A stretch of DNA of 64,000 nucleotides from Streptomyces tsukubensis (GCF_003932715.1 NZ_CP020700.1:1506001-1570000); one strand, 5' to 3'; positions 34,356 through 46,644 are shown, numbered from the stretch's first letter. Notes: generated by a model not told the origin, from the sequence alone. Program-made: numbers and translations.

Positions 34356-34919
34356 TCAGCGTCCGCGCAGTCGGCGGACGAGGATGCTCGCCTCGCCGCG
34401 TTGTTCGAGGTCGGCCAGGACCACCGCGACCGCCTCACGGACGATCCGGCCGCGGTCCACGGCCAGCCCGTGCTCGCCGCGCAGCACCAGCCGCGCGTGT
34501 TCGAGGTCCATGAGCTCCTCGGCGGAGACATAGACGGTGATCTTCTCGTCGTGGCGCTCGCGGCCGCTGGGCCGGCGGTTCGCGGCCCGGCCGCGGCGCC
34601 GCGGCGCCGCGGCGGAGGCCCCGGGGGCCTCCTGGGCGGCCTGGGAACGGCGGGACCGGCCCGACACCCCGGGAACGGGCGTATCGGGCTCCTCCGCCCG
34701 GCTGCGCCCTTCCGTGCCCCCCTCCGCCTCGGCCGCGGTGTGCTCCTGCGACGAGGACGGCGGGAGCGCGGCCGCGTCGAGCGGATCGCTCTCCCCGGCG
34801 GGGGCCGGGACCCTCGGTTCGCCGTTCGCCGCGCGCCGCGGCGAGGACGACTGAAGCGCCATGCCCCCGGTCGTACGGAACAGTTCGTCGGCTCCGGGCA
34901 GACTCACTCGGCGTGACAC
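34356..34919 (-). CDS. Conserved small protein between parA and scpA
   Basis: 187 aa from GTG 34919, 16 bp inside parA; an internal ATG at 34862 is another choice. Residues 20-115 are low-complexity Ala/Ser/Arg/Glu. The conserved part is the last 65 residues, KITVYVSAEELMDLEHARLVLRGEHGLAVDRGRIVREAVAVVLADLEQRG, which resembles a ribbon-helix-helix arrangement. Inference: a small DNA-binding accessory factor of the segregation operon. I do not know a characterised member. Confidence 0.78.
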   Translation of the reverse strand: MSRRVSLPGADELFRTTGGMALQSSSPRRAANGEPRVPAPAGESDPLDAAALPPSSSQEHTAAEAEGGTEGRSRAEEPDTPVPGVSGRSRRSQAAQEAPGASAAAPRRRGRAANRRPSGRERHDEKITVYVSAEELMDLEHARLVLRGEHGLAVDRGRIVREAVAVVLADLEQRGEASILVRRLRGR

Positions 34920-36118
34920 CGGGCGAGCACCTCCCTGGCCAGCTGGCGGTACGCGGCGGCGCCCACCGAGTTCGACGCGTAGGTGGTGATCGGCTCACCG
35001 GCGACCGTGGTCTCCGGGAAGCGGACCGTCCGCCCGATGACGGTGTGGTACACGTGGTCGTCGAAGGCCTCGACCACCCGTGCGAGCACCTCACGGCTGT
35101 GCACGGTCCGTGAGTCGTACATCGTGGCGAGGATGCCGTCCAGCTCCAGTTCGGGGTTGAGCCGCTCCTGGACCTTCTCGATGGTCTCGGTCAGCAGGGC
35201 GACCCCGCGCAGCGCGAAGAACTCGCACTCCAGCGGGACGATCACCTTGTGCGCCGCGGTCAGCGCGTTCACGGTGAGCAGGCCGAGGGAGGGCTGACAG
35301 TCGATCACGATGTAGTCGTAGTCGGGGAGCAGCGGCTTCAGCGCCCGCTGGAGCGTGGACTCCCGGGCGACCTCGCTCACCAACTGCACTTCCGCGGCTG
35401 ACAGGTCGATGTTGCTCGGCAGCAGGTCCATATTGGGCACGGCCGTCTTCAGCAGTACCTCGTCGGCCGACATGCCCCGCTCCATGAGCAGGTTGTAGAC
35501 CGTCAGGTCCAGCTCCATCGGGTTGACGCCGAGGCCGACCGAGAGGGCGCCCTGCGGGTCGAAGTCGACCAGCAGCACGCGCCGTCCGTACTCCGCGAGT
35601 GCCGCGCCCAGGTTGATGGTCGACGTGGTCTTGCCGACGCCGCCCTTCTGGTTGCACATCGCGATGATCTTCGCGGGGCCGTGGTCGGTCAGCGGGCCCG
35701 GGATCGGGAAGTACGGCAGCGGGCGGCCGGTGGGGCCGATGCGCTCACGGCGCTGGCGCGCCGCGTCGGGCGCGAGCGTGGCCGCGTACTCGGGGTCGGG
35801 CTCGTATTCGGCGTCGGGGTCGTAGAAGTGCCCCTCGGGGAGTTCCTCGTAGGCGGCGAAGTGCGTGGACTCTCGGCCACTCTCGTCGCCTGCCGTGGCG
35901 TTCACGTGTAGGCCGTCCGTCATCGTCATCGTGTGGGCTGTCGTCATGTGCGTGGTGTGCGGGGCGCCCCGGTGTGCCGTGGCGGTCCGCGCAGCGACGG
36001 GACCGGCGGTGCCGGAGGTTCCGGCGAAGCCGACTGTCTCCCGCCCGAAGGGCGGGGCCGGGAGCGTCGAAGGCGTTCCCGAGTAACCGCCTCCGGGAGT
36101 AAATGTCGACTCATTCAC
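34904..36118 (-). CDS. ParA-family ATPase of the scpAB operon
   Basis: 404 aa from GTG 36118 with AGGAGG upstream. A ~145-residue acidic/Thr-rich N-terminal extension precedes the ATPase. Core motifs: AKIIAMCNQKGGVGKTTSTINLGAAL (deviant Walker A with signature Lys), VLLVDFDPQGALSVGLG, YIVIDCQPSLGLLTVNAL. It is the second ParA type found in this conserved position (the Rv1708-like one), not the ParA beside oriC; no parB follows. It likely works with ScpAB in chromosome organisation. Confidence 0.92.
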   Translation of the reverse strand: MNESTFTPGGGYSGTPSTLPAPPFGRETVGFAGTSGTAGPVAARTATAHRGAPHTTHMTTAHTMTMTDGLHVNATAGDESGRESTHFAAYEELPEGHFYDPDAEYEPDPEYAATLAPDAARQRRERIGPTGRPLPYFPIPGPLTDHGPAKIIAMCNQKGGVGKTTSTINLGAALAEYGRRVLLVDFDPQGALSVGLGVNPMELDLTVYNLLMERGMSADEVLLKTAVPNMDLLPSNIDLSAAEVQLVSEVARESTLQRALKPLLPDYDYIVIDCQPSLGLLTVNALTAAHKVIVPLECEFFALRGVALLTETIEKVQERLNPELELDGILATMYDSRTVHSREVLARVVEAFDDHVYHTVIGRTVRFPETTVAGEPITTYASNSVGAAAYRQLAREVLARCHAE

Positions 36119-36547
36119 AAGTCGTCTTACCTCCTCGGCCGCGGTCGGGGCTTCATCTGTCTTTATCGACTAGGTCAGCGTGGCATCATGCCGACGGTTG
36201 GCGACTCTATGGCGTGTCACCGCTCCGCAGCAACACAATCCACCGGACCCGGCCCGATGTGTCGGCAACGGAACACCGCGGTGTCAAGAGCACGCGGCCA
36301 CCGGAGTGTGATCCGCCCCACTGGTTTCGGAAGGGGCGCGTCCACTGACGAGCGGCGTTGGTGCCGGGTTGAACGACCGGGCACCGGACCGCCCCCGGTG
36401 ACCGCGGGGAGATACGCCGCCGGCCGGACCTTGCTCAGCAAGATCCGGCCGGGGGCGCGAAGTTGACGGTCTCCGTTGACCCGCCGGGACCGGTGCCCGG
36501 GCCGGGCGTGCCAAGGGGTCCGCGGGGACCGCGGCCGTCGGGAGGGG
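36119..36547. promoter_or_regulatory. Intergenic region between ald and parA
   Basis: 429 bp with no supported gene. The 36150-36250 part is moderately AT-rich and probably carries the parA-operon promoter. The ribosome binding site aggagg for parA lies near 36126-36133 on the minus strand. A large hairpin at 36420-36452 is annotated separately. The rest is featureless. Confidence 0.4.
36420..36452 (-). terminator. Large hairpin downstream of ald
   Basis: A nearly perfect stem of 16 pairs with one mismatch (ccggccggaccttgct against agcaagatccggccgg). It lies about 95 bp past the ald stop and ahead of the parA promoter region. No T-run. It probably insulates the parA operon from ald transcription. 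Confidence 0.6.
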
Positions 36548-37663
<1,116 letters not shown>

Positions 37664-37807
37664 GTCGATCACGGTCCTTGGCTCAGGGGATAAGGAGGGT
37701 TTTGACAGATAAACCCGGACGCACAGGGCGCAGGGGTACACACCGCGAGATAACGCGATGGAGCCAGTATTAATGAAGGGTTTCCCGCTGTCTAGCCTTA
37801 CAAACCT

Positions 37808-39970
37808 TTATTCTCGTCTGGCACCACTACGGATTTCGTAGGTGGAACCCGCCTTCTTGCCTTCGTCTCCATCGGGACCGCCGGGGCTCCCGGGAGCCTC
37901 TTCCGGCTCAGCCGTATCGGCCGGACCCCCGGTGCCGTCCGGGCCGGGCCCGTCTCCGGTGCCGTCCGCCGTCTCCAGCAGCCGCTCGGCACCGGTCCGC
38001 TGCAGCCGGGCGGCCGCCGGATCGCCCAGCCGGTCCAGGGTGTCGGCCAGCCGCAGCCGCAGGGCGGCCTGGAGCCGTACGTCACCGGCCTGCCGCGCCC
38101 ACTCCACCGCCTCCCGGCAGGTCCGCAGCGATTCCTCGGGCCGTCCCGCGTACTCCTGCACCCGGGCCGCCTCGCTGAGGGCCCGCGCCTGGGCCGGCAG
38201 ATCGCCCACCCGCCGGTAGCCGGCGACCGAGGCGCGCCAGCAGCGCAGGGCCTCCCCGTACCGCCCGGCATAGGTGTGGGCGGTGCCCAGCCGTCCGTAG
38301 AGCCGGGCCTCGTCCGCCCGCTCCCCCCGCGTCTGCCGCCGGGCCAGCGCCCGGCCGTACCAGTCGGCGGCCCGCTGCCAGTCGTCCAGCTCCTGCCAGG
38401 CACCGCCTACGGATTCCATCGCGCGGCTGATCGCATAGGGGTCGTCGGCGGCCCTTCCGGCGTCCAGCGCGGCCCGGTAGCGGGCGAGGGCGTCCTCGGT
38501 ACGGCCGGTCTCGGCGTCCAGATCGCCGAGGTTCAGCAGCGCGGCAGCGGCCTCCCGGTGCAGCCCACGGCGCTCGGCCACATCGAGGACGAGCTGATGG
38601 AGCCCGTAGAGATCGGGGGCCGCCGCATCGGTGCCCCGGTGCGCGGCCAGCGCTCTGACCAGCGCGGCGACCAGGCGTCTCGCGAGAGTGTCCAGTTCGC
38701 CGTCGCCGACCGCCAGCCGGGCGGCGGCGAGCAGCCCGGGGCGGTGGATCCGCAGCCAGTCGGCCGCGGCCGGGGCGTCCGGGAAGCGGAGGGAGCGCGG
38801 CAGCGACTCCACAGCGGTCCGGGCGGGCGACCCCTCCGGCTCGGTGGCCGCCCGGCAGGACTGGAGCCGGCGGACGGCCCGCTCCAGCATCCGGGCCCGG
38901 GCCAGCTGCACCTCGGCCGGTTTGTCGTGCGCCTCGGAGAGCGCCGTCATCAGCGGGACCAGGACCCCGGGCACGCCGTACAGCCCCTCGCCGCGCCGGT
39001 GCAGCACGCCCAGGGCGACATATCCCTCCAGGGCACTGTGCGCCTCGTCCGGCGAGCAGGCCCCGAGCGCCGAAGCGGTCTGCGGATCCACGATCCCGGC
39101 GGGCGCCAGCGCCAGCAGCCGCAGCAGCCGGGCGGCGCCCGTCGGCAGCGAGCCGTGCACCAGCCGGAACGCCCGGGAGACCGGCCACAGCGCCTGCGGC
39201 ACCTCCTCGTCCTCGGGCAGCGCCCGCAGCCGCCGGACCGCGTCGGCCACCGACGCCTGGGGCCGGGCGGCCAGCCAGCCGCCGACCATGACCAGTGCGG
39301 CGGGCTGTCCGCCGCACTCCTCGGCGACGGATTCCGCGGCCTGCGGATCGACGGTGATCCGGACGGAGCCGGTGAAGGCGGTGAGCAGTTCGATGGCGGC
39401 CTTGGGGTCGAGGCCGCCGACCGTGCACGGCCGTACCCCGGGGATACCGGTCAGCGGTCCCGAGCCCACGACCACCAGCAGACATCCGGGGTCGTCGGGG
39501 AGGAGCGCATCGACCTGTTCCGCGTCGGCGGCGTCGTCGAGCAGCAGCAGGACGCGGCGCCCGGCGAGGCTCTCGCGGAGCAGCTGCGACAGTTCGTCCC
39601 CGTCCGCTCCGGGCGGTGAGGCCACCCGGAGGGCGTCGAGCAGTTCCCGGGCGGTCTCCTCGGTGGGGACGGCCCGGCCGCCGGGTTCGGTGAGGGCGGC
39701 CCGCAGCACTCCGCCGGGATACCGCTCGGCGAGTCCTTCGACGAGGCGGGCGGCGAGCGCGCTCCGTCCGGAGCCGGGCCGTCCGGCGATGAGCAGTACC
39801 CGGGCGCGGGCGGCGGCCCGGCCCGCGATGGTGTCGAGTCCGGCCCGTTCCACGTCGGCCAACAGGGTCTTCAGCTCCCGCTGACGGCCGGAGAACAACC
39901 TTCCGGATCCCTTGGACGCACCGGTCCGGCCGACCCGGCCCACCGCCTGATCCGTCGCCTGATCCGTCAC
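37808..39970 (-). CDS. NB-ARC-like ATPase with TPR repeats
   Basis: 720 aa from GTG 39970 (TDQATDQAVGRVGR), with GGGAG 8 nt upstream. Residues 35-350 are AfsR/NB-ARC-like: LFSGRQRELKTLLADVE, a Walker A written GRPGSGRSALAARL with Arg in place of the usual Lys, then RRVLLLLDDAADAEQVDALL and LVVVGSGPLTGIPG. Residues about 350-450 are helical, winged-helix-like. From 480 on are TPRs (ALLNLGDLDAETGRTEDALARYRAAL, YAGRYGEALRCWRASVAGYRRVGD). The tail is acidic and Pro/Gly-rich. There is no DNA-binding SARP domain. Inference: a regulatory sensor, possibly with weak ATP hydrolysis. Partner unknown. Confidence 0.8.
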   Translation of the reverse strand: MTDQATDQAVGRVGRTGASKGSGRLFSGRQRELKTLLADVERAGLDTIAGRAAARARVLLIAGRPGSGRSALAARLVEGLAERYPGGVLRAALTEPGGRAVPTEETARELLDALRVASPPGADGDELSQLLRESLAGRRVLLLLDDAADAEQVDALLPDDPGCLLVVVGSGPLTGIPGVRPCTVGGLDPKAAIELLTAFTGSVRITVDPQAAESVAEECGGQPAALVMVGGWLAARPQASVADAVRRLRALPEDEEVPQALWPVSRAFRLVHGSLPTGAARLLRLLALAPAGIVDPQTASALGACSPDEAHSALEGYVALGVLHRRGEGLYGVPGVLVPLMTALSEAHDKPAEVQLARARMLERAVRRLQSCRAATEPEGSPARTAVESLPRSLRFPDAPAAADWLRIHRPGLLAAARLAVGDGELDTLARRLVAALVRALAAHRGTDAAAPDLYGLHQLVLDVAERRGLHREAAAALLNLGDLDAETGRTEDALARYRAALDAGRAADDPYAISRAMESVGGAWQELDDWQRAADWYGRALARRQTRGERADEARLYGRLGTAHTYAGRYGEALRCWRASVAGYRRVGDLPAQARALSEAARVQEYAGRPEESLRTCREAVEWARQAGDVRLQAALRLRLADTLDRLGDPAAARLQRTGAERLLETADGTGDGPGPDGTGGPADTAEPEEAPGSPGGPDGDEGKKAGSTYEIRSGARRE

Positions 39971-40087
39971 GGGCCACGCTCCCGTCCAGTCCGTGCACTC
40001 GCCGAGCCCGCAAGGGAATCCGCACGGGCGTTCCGAGCGTAGTTCACTCTCTGCGACGATCCCGTACGCGCAGCCCCGATAGATCAC

Positions 40088-40114
40088 CTGATCGGATCAG
40101 TAATATCTGCAGAT
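40088..40114. promoter_or_regulatory. Paired palindromes upstream of the NB-ARC/TPR gene
   Basis: ctgatc-g-gatcag (13 bp, perfect) at 40088-40100 and atctgcagat (10 bp, perfect) at 40105-40114, in a short AT-rich stretch. They lie 118 bp upstream of GTG 39970 and 120 bp beyond the NUDIX gene stop. Candidate regulator-binding sites. Confidence 0.4.
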
Positions 40115-40232
40115 CATCAGACTGGATGATGAATAGCTCCGGTGGAGGGGCACCACGGCGCGGGAACCCCGCAACGGGAGCCGGACGTGCCACCGGGGTC
40201 GGCGGCACGTCCGGACGGAACTTCGGGCGGCG

Positions 40233-40889
40233 CTAGACCTCGAAGGGGCGGGCCGGCCAGGGCGCCGAGGCGGGGCGCAGTGCGTCGAAGCCCTCGCCCG
40301 CACGGGCCGCGACCGCCGACAGCACCCCCACCACCAGGCAGTTGTTGTGCAGTTCCCCGGCGAGCACACCGCGGACCAGATCGGCCAGCGGCACCCGGGC
40401 CAGCTCCATGTCGGCCTCCTCCTCGGAGACCTCGTACCGCTGCCCCTCGGCGGTGGAGAGATCGCGGGCGAGGAAGATGCGTACCGCTTCGTCGCAGCCG
40501 CCGGGGGTGGTGTACACGTCCGTGAGCACCCGCCAGTCCTCGGCCTTGACGTGGGCCTCCTCGTACAGCTCCCGCTGGGCCGCGTGCAGCGGGTTCTCCC
40601 CCGGCACGTCCAGCAGTCCGGCCGGGATCTCCCACAGCTTCTGCCGTACGGGATGGCGGTACTGGCGCAGGACCACGACCCGGTCGTCGGCGTCGAGGGC
40701 GAGCACCGCCACCGAACCCGGGTGGACCTGGTAGTCGCGGCGGGCCACCGAACCGTCGGGCATCACCACGTCGTCGGTGCGGACACTGGTCTTGTTGCCC
40801 CGGAACGGGGTGACCGTCGCCGTGACCCGCCACTCCTCCGGCGTGTCCACGACGGCTCCGGCCGCCGTCCCGGTCGCTTCGTTTCCCAT
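40233..40889 (-). CDS. ADP-ribose pyrophosphatase-type NUDIX hydrolase
   Basis: 218 aa from ATG 40889 with GGAGG 7 nt upstream. The Nudix box appears as PAGLLDVPGENPLHAAQREL followed by YEEAHV; R-E-L-x-E-E is intact, and the usual following Gly is His. The preceding VAVLALDADDRVVVLRQYRHPVRQKLWEIPAG is typical of ADP-ribose hydrolases. It probably cleaves ADP-ribose to AMP and ribose-5-phosphate. It directly follows pyrG, as in mycobacteria (81 bp gap). Confidence 0.9.
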   Translation of the reverse strand: MGNEATGTAAGAVVDTPEEWRVTATVTPFRGNKTSVRTDDVVMPDGSVARRDYQVHPGSVAVLALDADDRVVVLRQYRHPVRQKLWEIPAGLLDVPGENPLHAAQRELYEEAHVKAEDWRVLTDVYTTPGGCDEAVRIFLARDLSTAEGQRYEVSEEEADMELARVPLADLVRGVLAGELHNNCLVVGVLSAVAARAGEGFDALRPASAPWPARPFEV

Positions 40890-40970
40890 CCCGGCCCTCC
40901 CGCAGAAAGTCGATCGGGGTACGGGCCGCCTCTCGGGCCCGTACCCCGGTCAACCGTAACGCCTTGATCG

Positions 40971-42620
<1,650 letters not shown>

Positions 42621-43188
42621 CGCCAAGAGGGGGCTCCCGTGGTCGCGAGGTGAGGTGCGTTCCGGCAGCCCGTACCGAGGCCCGGAAGGGGTTCGGGGGG
42701 TGCCGTCGCTGCGGTTTCGGGGCGCCTGTTCTCGACAGGCATGCCACCGGTCCACGGGGTACCAGGGTATCAGCGACAGGGGGAGGCTGCTTCCGGCCAC
42801 GCGCGCTCCCGTCCCTCCCTCTGCTCCCCCGGACCCCTCCCCGCCTCCCCTGTCCCGGCCGCCGCAGCACCCCTTTTTCTGCGCTTACACCTCACTGACA
42901 CCACCCCTCACCAGCGGTTCACCCATGGCTCACTCGTTCGGATGACTCACGTTGTCGAGAGCGCCACGCGGATGGCTGTGTCGCGTCGTATCCTGCTCGG
43001 ACACTCGCTCTTCTGAGCGATGCCGAGGGGCGCGCGGAGCGCATCGGAGCAGGGTGGCGACGATGGCGTCGGAACGGTTCACAGCCGTGTTTCCGCAGCT
43101 CGTCCGGGCCCCGTACCGGTGATGTACGCGGCCCCGACCACAGCAAGCGCCCTACGGGGCGGACGTGGCCGTTCGACTGGAGATGCAC
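42621..43188. other. Intergenic region between pyrG and the GH15 gene
   Basis: 568 bp with divergent promoters. No conserved gene is supported. One possible small plus-strand frame, 42942-43016 (MTHVVESATRMAVSRRIL..., 24 codons), has plausible codon use, but I see no clear ribosome binding site. The part 42790-42880 is a C-rich run with no structure visible. Confidence 0.4.
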
Positions 43189-44991
43189 GTGGCCGGGCGC
43201 ATCGAGGATTACGCACTCATCGGGGACATGCAGACCGCAGCACTGGTCTGCCGGGACGGCACGGCGGACTGGCTGTGCCTGCCCCGCTTCGACTCGCATG
43301 CCGTCTTCGCGGGACTGCTCGGAACCGAGGAACACGGCTTCTGGAGGCTGGGGCCCGCCCCCGCCCCCGGAGCCGAGCCCCCGGCCGCCGACCGCCGCCG
43401 CTACCGGGGCGACTCCCTGATCCTGGAGTCCGAGTGGGACACCCCGCGCGGCACGGTCCGGGTGACGGACTTCATGCCGCCGCGCGACGGCGCCCCGCAG
43501 CTCATCCGGATCGTGGAGGGCGTCAGCGGGCGGGTCCCGATGCGCTCCGCACTGCGGATGAGGTTCTCGTACGGCCGGATCGTGCCGTGGGTCCACAAGG
43601 TCGACGGCCGGACGGTCGCCGTGGCCGGCCCCGACTCGGTCTGGTTCGACTCCCCCACCGACACCTACGGCAAGGACCTGACCACCTACTCCGACTTCAC
43701 CGTCTCCCCCGGCGAGCGGATCGCCTTCACCCTCTCCTGGCAGCCGTCGCACCACCGGCCGCCCGCGCTGCCCGAGCCGGAGGCCTCGCTGGAGGCCACG
43801 GAGGAGTTCTGGCGCGAGTGGGTCGAACACTGTACGTACCACGGCCCCTACCGGGAGGCGGTGATCCGCTCCCTGATCACCCTGAAGGCCCTCACCTACG
43901 CCCCCACCGGCGGGATCGTCGCCGCGCCCACCACCTCCCTGCCGGAGGAGATCGGCGGCGTACGGAACTGGGACTACCGCTACACCTGGCTGCGGGACGC
44001 CGCGATCACCCTCTCCTCCCTGCTGCGCACCGGCTACCGGGACGAGGCCCGCGCCTGGCGCGAGTGGCTGCTGCGGGCCGTCGCCGGAGACCCGGAGAAC
44101 CTTCAGATCATGTACGGCATCGCCGGTGAGCGGGAGCTCGGCGAGGCGGAGCTGGACTGGCTGCCGGGGTACGAGAACTCCACCCCCGTCCGCGTCGGCA
44201 ACGGCGCCGCCCACCAGCTCCAGCTCGATGTCTACGGCGAGGTCACCGAGGCCCTCCACCTCGCCCATATGACCGGTCTCGCCCGCAACGACTACGCCTC
44301 CCTCCTCCAGCTCAAGCTGATCGAATACCTGGAGAAGCACTGGATGGAGCCGGACGAGGGCATCTGGGAGGTCCGCGGACCGCGCCGCCACTTCGTCCAC
44401 TCCAAGGTCATGGCCTGGGTCGCGGTCGACCGCACCATCAAGCTCATCGAGGCCGGTGACGTCGACGGACCGCTGGAGCGCTGGCGGCAGATGCGCGACG
44501 ACATCCACCGGGACGTCTGCGAGAAGGGCTACGACCGGGAGCGCAACACCTTCACCCAGTCCTACGGCTCCAAGGAGCTGGACGCCTCCCTGCTGCTGAT
44601 CCCCCAGATGGGCTTCCTGCCGCCCGACGACAAGCGGGTCATCGGCACCATCGAGGCGATCCAGCGCGAGCTGTCCACCGAGGACGGCTTCGTCCTGCGC
44701 TACCCGACGGCCGGTGAGGACGCCGGGGTCGACGGACTGGAGGGCGACGAGGGCGCGTTCCTCGCCTGCTCCTTCTGGCTGGCCGACGATCTCGCGATGA
44801 TCGGCCGGGTCGACGAGGCCCGGAAGCTCTTCGAGAAGCTGCTGGCCCTCCGCAACGACCTCGGGCTCCTCGCCGAGGAGTGGGACTCCAAGAACGGCCG
44901 CCAGGTGGGCAACTTCCCCCAGGCCTTCAGCCATGTCCCGCTGATCGACACGGCGCTGCGGCTGACCGCATCCGGCGCCTACGGCGGATAG
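43189..44991 (+). CDS. Glycoside hydrolase family 15 protein (glucoamylase/trehalase type)
   Basis: 600 aa from GTG 43189, with GGAG 6 nt upstream; in-frame starts at 43165 and 43183 also exist. The N-terminal beta-sandwich begins RIEDYALIGDMQTAALVCRDGTADWLCLPRFDS. The (alpha/alpha)6 barrel has VRNWDYRYTWLRDAAITLSSL (active-site region with the R-D-A motif) and, near the end, the second acid region ECGFLACSFWLADDL-like DEGAFLACSFWLADDLA and LAEEWDSKNGRQVGNFPQAFSHV. No signal peptide, so it is cytoplasmic. Actinobacterial GH15 proteins of this type include trehalases, so trehalose or a maltodextrin is a likely substrate. Confidence 0.88.
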   Translation: MAGRIEDYALIGDMQTAALVCRDGTADWLCLPRFDSHAVFAGLLGTEEHGFWRLGPAPAPGAEPPAADRRRYRGDSLILESEWDTPRGTVRVTDFMPPRDGAPQLIRIVEGVSGRVPMRSALRMRFSYGRIVPWVHKVDGRTVAVAGPDSVWFDSPTDTYGKDLTTYSDFTVSPGERIAFTLSWQPSHHRPPALPEPEASLEATEEFWREWVEHCTYHGPYREAVIRSLITLKALTYAPTGGIVAAPTTSLPEEIGGVRNWDYRYTWLRDAAITLSSLLRTGYRDEARAWREWLLRAVAGDPENLQIMYGIAGERELGEAELDWLPGYENSTPVRVGNGAAHQLQLDVYGEVTEALHLAHMTGLARNDYASLLQLKLIEYLEKHWMEPDEGIWEVRGPRRHFVHSKVMAWVAVDRTIKLIEAGDVDGPLERWRQMRDDIHRDVCEKGYDRERNTFTQSYGSKELDASLLLIPQMGFLPPDDKRVIGTIEAIQRELSTEDGFVLRYPTAGEDAGVDGLEGDEGAFLACSFWLADDLAMIGRVDEARKLFEKLLALRNDLGLLAEEWDSKNGRQVGNFPQAFSHVPLIDTALRLTASGAYGG

Positions 44992-45004
44992 GAACGGCAC
45001 GTCC

Positions 45005-46633
45005 GTGGAGATCCGAGGAGAGCCCCGGGGTGGCATCACCGTCCGCAGGGCGCTCGAACTGCCCGGGCTGCGGTCCGGCCTGCCGGAGGTCGTCACCGGG
45101 GCCGAGAAGCTGAACCGCACCGTGCGCTGGGTCCACGCGGGCGAGGTGCCGAACATCGCGTCGCTCCTCAAGGGCGGCGAGCTGCTGCTGACGACGGGTC
45201 TGGGCCTCGGCACCAGACCCGCCGAGCAGCGCGCCTTCGTCCGGCAGCTCGCCGAGCGGGGCATCGCCGCCCTCGTGGTGGAGCTGGGGCCGCGGTTCAG
45301 CAAGCTGCCGTCGGCGATCGTGGACACCGCCCGCTCCAGCGGTCTGCCGCTGGTGCAGCTCCACCGGGAGGTGGCCTTCGTCTCGGTGACGGAGGAGATC
45401 CACACCGAGATCGTCAACGGGCACTACGCCCTGCTGCGCCGCGCCGACGAGGTCCACCGCCGCTGTACGGAGGTGCTCCTCGGGGGCGGCGGCATCCCGC
45501 AGGTCCTGGGGATCCTCGCCGAGTTCGCCGCCGGGCCGGTCTTCCTGGAGACCGCCGAAGGGGAGCTGCTGTACGCGGCCGGGCCGGGCGCCGCCGACAC
45601 CGCGGCCGATCCGCTCCAGGTGTGGGAGGGACTGCGGGGCTCCCGGGAGACCCGGCTCTCCCCGCCCGCGGGCACGGTCCTCGTCGATGTCCCCGGCGGC
45701 GGCCAGGGCGCCTCGTCCGTCCGGGCCAGACTGGTGCTGCCCCCGGTCGGCACCCCGCCGCACACGGTCCACCGGATGGCCGCGGAACGGGCCGCCGGAC
45801 TGCTCGCGGTCGTTCTGATGCAGGCCCGCCAGGAGGAGGAGCTGGCCGCCCGCGGCCGGGGCGACTTCCTCACCGACCTCGCGGAGGGCCGGATCGCGGC
45901 CGGGGACGCACCCGCCCAGGCGAAGGTGCTCGGCTTCCGCCCCGGTACGGGACCCCTGCTGCCGGTCGTCATGCGGCTCTCCCCCGGCGGCTGCACCTGG
46001 GCGCCGCTGGCCCACGCGCTCCAGGAGGAACTGTCCGCCGCCGGAGTGCCGGTACTGCTCGGGGTACGTCCCGTGGAAGGCCGGGTACCGCTGCTGGTGG
46101 GGCTGCGCACCGAGGAGGAACGGGAACCCGTCGCCGACCGGGTCGCAGCCGCGCTCCGCGCCGGGGTGGCCCGCGCCGGGGCGGACCGGGCGGGTGCCCG
46201 TCCGCCCGTGGTGGTCGTGGGCCGCGCGGGCGGCTGGAGCGCGGTCCCGGCGAGTCTGCGGCACGCCGCGGAGACGGCGACCGCCGCGCAGGGCCTGACC
46301 GGCCGGCCCTGGTACGACGCGCGCCGCCTCGATATCGAACTGCTGCTGTGGCGGCTGCGGGACGATCCCGATCTGGCGGCGTTCGTGGAACGGGCGCTCG
46401 GCCCGCTGCGGACGTACGACGCGACGGCCCGCCCGCCGCTGCTGCCCACGCTGGAGACGTACCTCTCGCACGCGGGCCGCAAGGCGGAGACCGCGCGGGA
46501 GCTCCATCTGAACCGCCAGACGCTGTACAACCGGCTGGCCCGGATCTCGGACCTACTGGGGACGGATCTGGACGACCCGCAGTCGGTGCTGACGCTGAGC
46601 CTGGCGCTCCGCGCCCGCCGCCACGTGCCCTGA
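45005..46633 (+). CDS. PucR-family transcriptional regulator
   Basis: 542 aa from GTG 45005, 13 bp after the GH15 stop, so probably cotranscribed. The N-terminal PucR domain is TVRRALELPGLRSGLPEVVTG, then VRWVHAGEVPNIASLLKGGELLLTTG. A variable middle follows. The C-terminal helix-turn-helix is LETYLSHAGRKAETARELHLNRQTLYNRLARISDLLG. PucR regulators respond to metabolites such as purine or amino-acid intermediates. The pairing with GH15 hints at a role in carbon use, which is inference. Confidence 0.9.
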   Translation: MEIRGEPRGGITVRRALELPGLRSGLPEVVTGAEKLNRTVRWVHAGEVPNIASLLKGGELLLTTGLGLGTRPAEQRAFVRQLAERGIAALVVELGPRFSKLPSAIVDTARSSGLPLVQLHREVAFVSVTEEIHTEIVNGHYALLRRADEVHRRCTEVLLGGGGIPQVLGILAEFAAGPVFLETAEGELLYAAGPGAADTAADPLQVWEGLRGSRETRLSPPAGTVLVDVPGGGQGASSVRARLVLPPVGTPPHTVHRMAAERAAGLLAVVLMQARQEEELAARGRGDFLTDLAEGRIAAGDAPAQAKVLGFRPGTGPLLPVVMRLSPGGCTWAPLAHALQEELSAAGVPVLLGVRPVEGRVPLLVGLRTEEEREPVADRVAAALRAGVARAGADRAGARPPVVVVGRAGGWSAVPASLRHAAETATAAQGLTGRPWYDARRLDIELLLWRLRDDPDLAAFVERALGPLRTYDATARPPLLPTLETYLSHAGRKAETARELHLNRQTLYNRLARISDLLGTDLDDPQSVLTLSLALRARRHVP

Positions 46634-46644
46634 CGGGCGGTACG

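Noticed and set aside
42919..45417. 832-codon minus-strand frame across the GH15 gene
   Set aside because: Antisense shadow of the GH15 and start of the PucR gene; composition is Gly/Asp/Val-rich as expected for such shadows.
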